From: CBDDEC01 sp965198045
Lineage (GTDB): Bacteria > Chloroflexota > Dehalococcoidia > UBA2979
Assembly: GCA_965198045.1 (NCBI GenBank)
Contig: CBDAOL010000010.1
Span: forward strand, 62,001 to 126,000
Length of the DNA: 64,000 nucleotides
Reading direction: 5' to 3'
Within the stretch, counting starts at the first letter, position 1; each line of letters begins with the position of its first letter. Under the pieces are notes generated by a model that saw nothing but the letters and a program-made list of their open reading frames with translations, was not told the origin of the DNA and did not search any database. A program made the translations under genes and the position numbers. Below are positions 27,207 to 34,819 of this stretch, one piece after another.

Positions 27207-28463
27207 TCAGGCGGCGCGGAGCTCCCGACGACGGGCGATGATCAACGCGACGCCGAACATGAGCACGCCCATCGCAGCCATCGTCTCGCCCTCGCTCAGG
27301 AACTGTCGCAGCAGCACGATTGCCAGCGCGGATAGCGGCAGCATGCCGCCCATCGAGAGCGCCATCAGGCTCATCACGCGCCCCATCATCTCGTCCGGTG
27401 TGTGCTCCTGGAGCAGGGTGCGCTGGGAAGTTACCAGGACGCCGCCCATCAGGCCCCAGAACAACATGAACACCAGCGTGGCCAGGTAGACCTGCGACAA
27501 CCCAATCACGACCAGCCCCGGTCCGAACAAGAACAGCGCACTGATGAAGAGCAGGCCCTTGCGCTGCACACGATCTCTCGACGCGAGCGCCAGCGACGAT
27601 ACGACCATGCCCACCGCGAGCGCCGCGCTGAGCAAGGCCGTCTGGAACGGGCCCTGGCCGAGCTGGTTGCGTCCGATCGCCGGTAGCAGCACACCGAACG
27701 AGCCGCCGCCGACGCCGATCATCATGGACGCGATCATCAGGCTGCGGATCGGCTCGCGCCCGAAGGCGAAGCGCATCCCGCTGGCGACGCTCGACAGCAT
27801 GGAGCGCCCAGCCTCCTCAGCGGAGGCAGCGAGGGGTGCCAGCCGCACGGGGAGCATCATCAGCGAGCTGAGCACCATCAGTCCCGACCACACCGCGAAC
27901 GAGCTGCCCATGCCGATCAGCGCGATCGATCCGCCGCCGACGGCCGCGCCGGTCAACTGCGAGACCTGCATCCCGATGTTCTGCAGCGCCACGCCGGTCA
28001 TCAGCCGCTCGCGCGGCACGATCTGCGGCACCATCGCCTGCAGCGCCGGCATCGTGGCCGCCTGCACGGTGCCGCTCCCGAAGGCGACCAGCATCGCGAT
28101 CCAGAGGTTGATCACGTCGGTCCAGATCAGGACCGCCGCCACCAGCAGGATCGCCGCGGCGCCGAGGTTGACGGTCATCACGAGCCAGCGCCGGTCGAGC
28201 CGGTCCGACCAGACCCCCGCCGGCAGCGAGAGGAAGAGGAGGGGCAGGCCGAGCGAGAGGCCCATCAGCCCCTCCGCCGCCGAGGCGTCGGAGAGGTCGA
28301 GCGCCAGCCAGATGAAGGCGAAGCGCAGCACGCCGGCGACGAGTGCCGACATGAACTGCGCGGCCCAGAAGTAGCGGTAGTTGCGGATCGCCAGCACGGC
28401 GACGATCGGACTCCCGCCCGGCTCGGCCGCTACGTCGACTGCTGGCGCGCGCTCTGTCGCCAC
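27207..28463 (-). CDS. MFS transporter, EntS-like (MFS_3) family
   Basis: A 418-residue, 12-helix exporter (RNYRYFWAAQFMSALVAGVLRF, SLPAGVWSDRLDRRWLVM as motif A, LPAIGRNQLGQGPF, TSQRTLLQEHTPDEMMGRVMSL). The family exports siderophores and drugs. GTG 28463 follows GGAGGG; the ~25 N-terminal residues are polar. It lies 74 bp after the DHA2-type gene on the same strand, so the two may be co-transcribed. Confidence 0.85.
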   Translation of the reverse strand: MATERAPAVDVAAEPGGSPIVAVLAIRNYRYFWAAQFMSALVAGVLRFAFIWLALDLSDASAAEGLMGLSLGLPLLFLSLPAGVWSDRLDRRWLVMTVNLGAAAILLVAAVLIWTDVINLWIAMLVAFGSGTVQAATMPALQAMVPQIVPRERLMTGVALQNIGMQVSQLTGAAVGGGSIALIGMGSSFAVWSGLMVLSSLMMLPVRLAPLAASAEEAGRSMLSSVASGMRFAFGREPIRSLMIASMMIGVGGGSFGVLLPAIGRNQLGQGPFQTALLSAALAVGMVVSSLALASRDRVQRKGLLFISALFLFGPGLVVIGLSQVYLATLVFMLFWGLMGGVLVTSQRTLLQEHTPDEMMGRVMSLMALSMGGMLPLSALAIVLLRQFLSEGETMAAMGVLMFGVALIIARRRELRAA

Positions 28464-28537
28464 TGGACCCTCCGAAGGCTCAGTTTGCGGCTCGTTGGCG
28501 CTGTGCGCTACGCGAAGCGTGGAACGGCGCGGCAAGA

Positions 28538-30031
28538 CTAATCCGCCGCGAGCTGCGCCTCGAGGTCCGCCTCCGGCTTCGTCATGGTCGCGAGCGCGAG
28601 GCCGACGAGCGAGAAGATGACGACGAGAATGTAGGCGGCCCGCCAGCCCTCGACGAAGGCGTCGCTGGCGGCGGCGCTGTCCGCGATGTCGCTGAGTGGG
28701 ATGTCGAAGCCGTTCGTCGCCATCACGGCGACGACGACGCCGGAGGCGATGGCCTGCCCGGTGACATTGCCGACGTTCCTCGTGAGGTTGGTGAAGGCCC
28801 CGACGACGCCGAGGCTGGAGATCGGCACGGAGCCGATGATCAGGGAGTTGTTGGGGACGTTCCACAACCCCATCCCCAGACCGTTGACGAAGAGCACCAG
28901 CATCACGAGCAACAGCTCAGTGCCCGCGTCGAAGAGCACCATCGGCACGGAGGTGGCCAGCAGCACGGCGAAGCCGAGAACGGAGAAGGGTCGCTCGCCG
29001 AAGCGGTCGGAGAGCTGTCCGGAGGCCTGGGCGGCGAGCCCCATCCCAAACGAGAGGAGGAAGAGCACGCCGCCAGCCGCCCCCTCCTCGAGGCCGCGCA
29101 GGCTGATCAGGTAGATCGGCATCAGGAAGCGCGTGGCGGTCGTGCCCATGAAGCCCAGCAGCCGGGTGAGCACGGCGAGCCGGAACACGGTGTTGCGGAA
29201 CAGCCGCAGCTCGAACATCGGCTCCGCGCTTCGCAGTTCCCAGCGCACGAACGCCCAGAGCAGCCCCGCCACGAGCGCGAGCCCGCCGAGGATCAGCGGG
29301 GAGGTCCAACTCAACGCCAGCGGGTTGTTGATCACGAGCACGAGCAGAACGATCGCTGAGGCGGAGAGCACCGCTCCGCCCCAGTCGAACTTCAACGGCC
29401 CGCTCCCGCGGAACCGGTTGAGCAGACGCTCGTCGAGGAGGAAGTAACCAGCGACGAAGGCGATAGAGATCGGGATCAGGAGCATCAGGAACAGCGACTC
29501 CCAGGGCAGCACCTGCAGCATCAGCCCGCCGACGATCGGCCCGGACGCACCACCGATCGCCACCGCCGTCGTCTGGCTTCCGATGGCCATGCCGCGCTCC
29601 CTCGGCGGGAAGACCGCGACGACCATGGCCGTCCCCACCGACTGGCCCATGGCGTTGCCGATCGCCATCACGATCCGCGAGGCGATCACGAGCTCGAACG
29701 TCGGTGACAACGCGGTGAGCAGCGCGCCCAGCCCGAACAGCGCGAGGCCGGCGAGATGGACGCGACGCCAGCCGACGATGTCGGCCAGTCGACCCATCGG
29801 AAGCATGAGAGCGCTGATCGTGAGCGCCTGCGCGATCACCACCCAGGTGACGGCGCGCAGGGTGATGCCGAAGTCATCGGCGATCGCCGACAGCGCGACG
29901 AACACCATCGACATGCTCATCACCATCGTGACGAACGAGATGCCGATGGCCGTGAAGGCCCACCACTTGCGGCTGTAATCGGGCTCAGTCGGCCCGGGCG
30001 GTGCTGCGACCGTCACCGGCGTCCGGCTCAT
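28538..30031 (-). CDS. MFS exporter, DHA2 family
   Basis: A 497-residue, 14-helix exporter (MVFVALSAIADDFGITL, MGRLADIVGWRRVHLAG as motif A, GGASGPIVGGLMLQVLPWESLF as motif C). The substrate is unknown. Its N-terminus overlaps the corrected 3' end of the carboxyltransferase gene region by only the intergenic edge, so it may be the third gene of a run on the minus strand. Confidence 0.88.
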   Translation of the reverse strand: MSRTPVTVAAPPGPTEPDYSRKWWAFTAIGISFVTMVMSMSMVFVALSAIADDFGITLRAVTWVVIAQALTISALMLPMGRLADIVGWRRVHLAGLALFGLGALLTALSPTFELVIASRIVMAIGNAMGQSVGTAMVVAVFPPRERGMAIGSQTTAVAIGGASGPIVGGLMLQVLPWESLFLMLLIPISIAFVAGYFLLDERLLNRFRGSGPLKFDWGGAVLSASAIVLLVLVINNPLALSWTSPLILGGLALVAGLLWAFVRWELRSAEPMFELRLFRNTVFRLAVLTRLLGFMGTTATRFLMPIYLISLRGLEEGAAGGVLFLLSFGMGLAAQASGQLSDRFGERPFSVLGFAVLLATSVPMVLFDAGTELLLVMLVLFVNGLGMGLWNVPNNSLIIGSVPISSLGVVGAFTNLTRNVGNVTGQAIASGVVVAVMATNGFDIPLSDIADSAAASDAFVEGWRAAYILVVIFSLVGLALATMTKPEADLEAQLAAD

Positions 30032-30049
30032 GGAGCGGGCCGTCGAGGG

Positions 30050-32034
30050 CTACCAGGTGTCGATGTTCGGACGCTTCTTCTCCGTCCGCGCCGGTGTCGG
30101 TGGGAGGCTCGCTAACCCTCGCACGATCCAATCCCGCGTGTCCGCGGGGTCGACCACATCGTCGATACCGAAGAACACCGCCGAGTTGACCGCCTTCGCC
30201 GCCTCGTAGCGGGCAGCGACCATCGACTCGTACCGTTCCAGTCGCTCCTGTGTCCTCGATGGCCGCCAGGTCGTCGCGGTAGCCGAGCTTCACCGAACCC
30301 TCAATGTTCATGCCGGCGAACTCCGCGGTGGGCCAGGCGATGGTGAAGAACGGGACCATCGAGGACGCGCCGCACATCGCCTGCACGCCCAGGCCGTAGG
30401 CCTTGCGCACGATCACGCCGAACATCGGCACGCTGAGGTTGGCGCCGGTGTTGAACATGCGCGCGCAGTGACGGACGAGGGCGGTCGCCTCCACGTCCGG
30501 TCCGACCATCATCCCGGGGCAGTCCATGAGGCTGATCACCGGGAGGTCGAAGGCGTCGCAGAGCTGCAGGAAGCGCGCGCCCTTATCGGCGCCGTCGCTG
30601 TCGATCGCGCCGGCGAGGTGATGCGGGTTGTTCGTGATCAACCCCATCGGCCTGCCCTCGATGCGGACGAACGCGGTGTAGATGCCAATGCCGAACTCGG
30701 GGCGGATCTCGAGGACCGAGCCCTCGTCGGCCAGCGTGTAGATGACGTCGCGCATGTCGTACATGCGGACGCGGTTCTCGGGGATGATGTGCCGCATTGC
30801 TCGCTGGTCGGGGGCCGTCCAGTCCTCGACGGGCCCCTGGAAGTAGGAGAGGTATTGCTTCGCGGTCGCCACCGCTTCCTCTTCGTCCTTGACCAGGATG
30901 TCGACGACGCCGTTCGGCACCTGGAACGACATCGGCCCGACCTCCTCGGGCGTGTACACGCCCAGGCCGCCGCCCTCGATCATCGCGGGACCGCCCATCG
31001 CGATCGTCGAGTTCTCGGTCGCGATGATGACGTCGCAACAGGCGAGCAACGCCGTGTTGCCAGCGAAGCAGCGGCCCGAGTTCACGCCGACCATCGGCAC
31101 GCGTCCGCTCAGCTTCGAGAACTGCGTGAATGTGTACGTGTCGAGGCCGACGCCACCCTCCTTGCCGGTGTCGCCGGGACGGCCGCCACCACCCTCGGCG
31201 AACAGCACGACCGGCAGGCCGTAGCGGTGAGCCAGCTCGTACATGCGGTCCTGCTTGTAGTGGTTGCGGTTGCCCTGAGTGCCCGCGAACACGGTGTAGT
31301 CGTAATGCACCGCGATCGCGCGGGAGTGCTCGTCGTCGAAGAGGTCGCCGTTGATGCTGCCGATGCCCGCGACCAGCCCGTCCGCCGGGGTGCGCTCGCG
31401 CAGCCACTCCTGTGTGCGCCTCGAACGCTGCGCCGCCACGACGAGGGGGCCGAACTCCTTGAACGTGCCCTCGTCCATCAGGTGCGCGATGTTTTCGCGC
31501 GGGGTGCGCTGATCGAAGCGTCGCCGGCGCTCAACTGCGTCGGGCCGGTTCTCGTCCCAGATGTAGGAGCGTCGCTCGTTCACCTCCGCGAGGTCGCCAC
31601 GGATGAAGTCGAGGTCGAGGTCCGCTTCGTCCTCGATCGCACCGACCTCAACTTCCGCCTCCTCGATGAAGACGACCGGGTAGCCCTCGCGGACCACGTC
31701 CCCGACGACCATCGAGACCGCGCGCACGATGCCGCTGCGGTCGGCCGCGATCACGTGCTCCATTTTCATCGCCTCGACGACCGCGACCTGCTGTCCCTCG
31801 CGCACGGTGTCGCCCACCGCGACGTCGATCGACACGATCGTGCCCTGGATCGGCGCGGGCAGCCCGATCGATCCATCAGCCCCCTCGAGGTCCGGCGCGT
31901 CGTCGGCAGCGGTGCCGGCGTTACGCACGTCCGTCGAGGCATCACGCGACTTCACCTCCGCGTCGTGCGCGAAGAGCGCCAGCGGGTCGCTCTGGTCCAC
32001 CTGCGCGCCGGCGAAGCTGACCGGACCCCCTTTG
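30050..32034 (-). CDS. biotinyl-carrier/carboxyltransferase protein of an acyl-CoA carboxylase, 5' end cut by IS
   Basis: Order: a biotinyl domain (VVEAMKMEHVIAADRSG, Lys in AMKM), then two crotonase-like carboxyltransferase lobes (LFAEGGGGRPGDTG, GVNSGRCFAGNTALLACCDVI, LITNNPHHLAGAIDSDGADKGARF, DCPGMMVGPDVEATALVRH). It would move CO2 from carboxybiotin to an acyl-CoA. The open frame runs upstream right into the IS end at 32035 with no convincing start (a GTG at 32000 has no ribosome site), so it is probably truncated or was fused to the biotin carboxylase. An extra base near 30250 shifts the last ~65 codons; the corrected end reads AAKAVNSAVFFGIDDVVDP to TAG 30050. Confidence 0.8.
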
Positions 32035-32046
32035 CGAGACCACCGC

Positions 32047-32871
32047 TTATGAGAGTCCAGCGTGTTGCTGAGCCTCCCAGCGCTCGGCGTAGGTAGCCGG
32101 GGCGAGCCAGCCCAGGCTGCTGTGCGGGCGCTTCGTGTTGTACTCGATCCGCCAGTCCTCGATCAGCACCTGCGCCTCGAGCAGGCTGTCGAACTGCTCG
32201 ACGGCCAGGAACTCGTCGCGCAGCCGGCCGTTGAACGACTCGACGAATGGGTTTTCCCACGGCGCACCGGGCTCGATGTAGCTGCTGCCCGTACCGCTGA
32301 ACCGGCACCAGGCGCGCAGCGCGTTGGCCGTGAGCTCGGGCCCGTTGTCGCAGCGGATGTACCCCGGCGCCGTCCCGCGCCCGGCGACGATCCGGTCGAG
32401 CGTGGCGGCGGTGGCGTCGGCGTTGATGCGCCTGGCGGCCACCACCGCCAGCGCCTCCCGCGTGTGCTCGTCGACGATGTTGAGCAGCTTCAGGACCCGC
32501 CCGTCCGCGGTCTGGTCGAACTGGAAGTCCAGCGCCCAGACGTGGTTCGGCCGCTCAGCACTCAGCCGCCTGGCGGGCTGAGTCGAGTCCCCCAGACGCT
32601 GACGCTTGCGTCGTGTCAGCGGGACGCGCAGCCCCTCCTCACGCCAGAGTCGTTGCACCCGCTTGCGGTTCACGGTCCATCCCTCCTCGCGCAAGGTCGC
32701 CCATGCGCGGCGGTATCCCCAGCGGGGGTGGCCACGCGAGAAGGCGTGCAACTCCGTCCTGAGCGCGTCGTCGCCGCGGCCGCGCGCCGGCAGGCGGCGC
32801 TGCGTGGAGCGGTGCTGGCCGGTGACCCGGCATGCCCGCCGTTCCGACAACGCGAGGCGGTCCTGCAACAT
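32047..32871 (-). CDS. IS3-family transposase OrfB (rve integrase domain)
   Basis: A DDE transposase. The N-terminal HTH_21-like part has GHPRWGYRRAWATLREEG and NRKRVQRLWREEGL; the catalytic core shows D (HVWALDFQFDQ), D (IRCDNGPE) and E (NPFVESFNGRLRDEF), ending with NTKRPHSSLGWLAPATYAE. It is in the -1 frame relative to OrfA and is probably made as an OrfAB fusion; the open frame extends upstream to the slip site at 32907. Confidence 0.92.
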   Translation of the reverse strand: MLQDRLALSERRACRVTGQHRSTQRRLPARGRGDDALRTELHAFSRGHPRWGYRRAWATLREEGWTVNRKRVQRLWREEGLRVPLTRRKRQRLGDSTQPARRLSAERPNHVWALDFQFDQTADGRVLKLLNIVDEHTREALAVVAARRINADATAATLDRIVAGRGTAPGYIRCDNGPELTANALRAWCRFSGTGSSYIEPGAPWENPFVESFNGRLRDEFLAVEQFDSLLEAQVLIEDWRIEYNTKRPHSSLGWLAPATYAERWEAQQHAGLS

Positions 32872-32900
32872 GCAGACCGCCTCGCGCCGGCGCGACGGGC

Positions 32901-33179
32901 TTACCAGTTTCCCCGGGCGATCTCCTTGAGCGCGTCGATCTCGAGTTCCTTGTCGGCGACGATCCGCTTCAGCCGCGCGTTCTCGCGCTCCAGCTCGCGC
33001 AGCCGTTTGGCGTCGTCGGCCTTCATCCCCCCGTACTGGTTGCGCCAGCGGTGGTAGGTCTGCTCCGAGATCTCGACCCGTTTCGCCGCCTCCGCGATCG
33101 TCTGCCCCTCACCGAGCAGCCGCTCCACCTCCCGCAGCTTGCGCACAATCTGCTCAGGCGTGTGCCTGCGTCGTTTCAC
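32901..33179 (-). CDS. IS3-family OrfA (helix-turn-helix plus leucine zipper)
   Basis: A 92-residue protein with an HTH (TPEQIVRKLREVERLL, TIAEAAKRVEISEQTYHRWRNQYGG) and a coiled-coil (RELERENARLKRIVADKELE). It binds the IS ends. Its 3' end contains G-GGA-AAC (32913-32907) in the zero frame, a canonical -1 slippery heptamer just before its TAA stop. Confidence 0.92.
   Translation of the reverse strand: MKRRRHTPEQIVRKLREVERLLGEGQTIAEAAKRVEISEQTYHRWRNQYGGMKADDAKRLRELERENARLKRIVADKELEIDALKEIARGNW
32907..32913 (-). promoter_or_regulatory. -1 programmed frameshift heptamer of the IS
   Basis: The transcript reads G GGA AAC UGG UAA, an X-XXY-YYZ slip site two codons before the OrfA stop. Slippage would continue as GKLVSPSRRREAV into OrfB. 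Confidence 0.7.
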
Positions 33180-33241
33180 CGTGATGTCCTCCTCCGCCCA
33201 CCTTCGCGGGCCAAAGGACTCTCATCAACGGTGGTCTCGTC

Positions 33242-34789
33242 TCACGGGGTCAGGTCAAAGCCACTCTCGCGCGCGTCGGCCTCCGCCTCGTCGGCGGCTG
33301 GCTCGACGTACCGCGACCGTGGCGAGGCGTCGGCGGCCGCCAGCTCCTCGAGGTGCTCGTCGACGAAGCGCGTGTGGACGCGCGCGGCGGCGAAGTCCTC
33401 GTGCGCGAGGATGTTCTGCAGCAGCGGGATATTGGTGGTGACACCTTCGATGCGGAACTCGCTGAGCGCTCGCGAGGTGCGGGCGACCGCATCGGCGAAG
33501 CGAGCCGAGGGCGCGTGGCCGATCACCTTCGCCAGCAGCGAGTCGTACCGCGGACTGATCGTGTACCCGGCGTAGCCGAAGCCATCCGTGCGCACGCCGG
33601 GACCGCTCGGCGCTTCGTACACCGCGAGCGTGCCGCTCGAGGGCCGGACGGTGCCGTCGGCCGCGACGGTTTCCATGTTGACCCGTGCCTGGATCGCGAA
33701 ACCTCGCGGGGTCGCCAGCGCGGGGTCGCCAGCGCGGGGTCGCCAGCGCGGGGTCGCCAGCGCGGGGTCGCCAGCGCGGGGTCGCCAGCGCGGGGTCGTC
33801 CAGCCCGAAGTCGGCCAGCGTCTCACCGCCGGCCAGGCGCAGCTGCGCTTGCACGATATCGACGCCCGTCACCGCCTCGGTCACGGTGTGCTCGACCTGG
33901 AGACGCGCGTTGGTTTCGATGAAGGCGAAGCGCCCGGCCTCGTCGCCCGAGACGTCGAGGAGGAACTCGAACGTGCCGGCGTTGGCGTAGTCAACGCTCG
34001 CTGCGAGCTTCACCGCAGCGTCGAGGATGGCGGAGCGCACGGTCTCGTCGAACTCGGGTGCCGGCGCGATCTCGACGATCTTCTGGTAGCGGCGCTGGAT
34101 GCTGCATTCGCGTTCGCCGAGGTGGGCGACGGCGCCGGTGCCGTCGCCGAGGATCTGCACCTCGATGTGGCGGGCGCGCGGCATGAACTCCTCGACGTAG
34201 AGGTCGCCGTTGCCGAAGGCAGCCTGCGCCTCCGACGCACAGCGCTCGAACGTCGGGGGGACCTCGGACGCCTCGGCGACAGCGCGCGTGCCGCGCCCAC
34301 CACCGCCGGCGACGGCCTTGATCATCATCGAGCCGCCGTCGAGCCCCGCGAGGAACTCGCTCGCCTCCTCGACGGTGACGGCGCGGTCGAGGCCGCGCAG
34401 CGTCGGGACGCCGGCAGCGGTCGCAGCCGCGCGGGCGCGGCCCTTATCGCCGAACAGGCCAAGCTGTTCGGGTGTCGGGCCGACGAAGACCAGCCCCGCC
34501 TCGGCGCAGCGGCGCGCGAACTCGGCGCTCTCCGCGAGGAACCCGTAGCCGGGATGCACGGCGTCGCAGCCCGCCTCGCGCGCGACTCGACCAGCCGGTC
34601 GATGTCGAGGTAGGCCATCACGCCGCTGCCCTCGAGGGCTCGCGCCTCGTCGGCGACGCGCGTATGGAGGGAGGCGGCGTCGTCCTCGGAGTGCACGGCG
34701 ACGCTGCGGATGCCGAGGTCGGCCGCCGCACGCGCGATCCGGATCGCGATCTCGCCTCGGTTCGCTATGAGCACGTTGTTCAGGCTCAT
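33242..34789 (-). pseudogene. acyl-CoA carboxylase biotin carboxylase subunit, broken by deletion and minisatellite
   Basis: It starts at ATG 34789 after GAGGAG with the family N-terminus (VLIANRGEIAIRIARAAADLGI). The ATP-grasp core (HPGYGFLAESAEFARR, MIKAVAGGGGRGTR, FMPRARHIEVQILGDG, ERECSIQRRYQKIVE, FIETNARLQVEHTVTEAVTG) is in another frame because of a missing base near 34584. A 14-bp tandem repeat at 33704-33802 then shifts the frame back before GFAIQARVNMET and the C-terminal domain. End to end the frame balances, but the catalytic middle is out of frame. The enzyme would carboxylate biotin on the neighbouring carrier domain. Stop TGA 33242 lies two bases from the IS. Confidence 0.8.
33704..33802. 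repeat. 14-bp tandem repeat (minisatellite) inside the biotin carboxylase gene
   Basis: Unit GCGCGGGGTCGCCA: six copies at 33704-33787 (the first begins with T) and a seventh at 33788-33802 with one extra T. On the coding strand, one unit gives DDPALATPR-GFAIQARV in frame; each added unit shifts by 14 bp, so 1, 4 or 7 copies of the exact unit keep the frame and the six seen here do not. Confidence 0.9.
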
Positions 34790-34819
34790 GTCAGTCTCCT
34801 CGCCCGCTCGCGGCGGGGT

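Larger units (their letters stand above)
32035..33239 (-). mobile_element. IS3-family insertion sequence, complete
   Basis: About 1205 bp. Terminal inverted repeats are 24 bp with two mismatches: 32035-32058 and 33216-33239 (outer CGAGACCACCG, inner ATGAGAGTCC). It contains overlapping orfA and orfB in the usual IS3 arrangement. No target duplication can be seen at the edges. It separates the biotin carboxylase from the carboxyltransferase gene and lies two bases from the carboxylase stop codon. Confidence 0.88.

Noticed and set aside
30468..32096. 542-codon plus-strand frame over the carboxyltransferase
   Set aside because: Antisense shadow; the minus strand has clear carboxyltransferase and biotinyl motifs.
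33704..33802. CRISPR array
   Set aside because: Repeat units are contiguous 14-mers with no spacers and lie within a coding gene.
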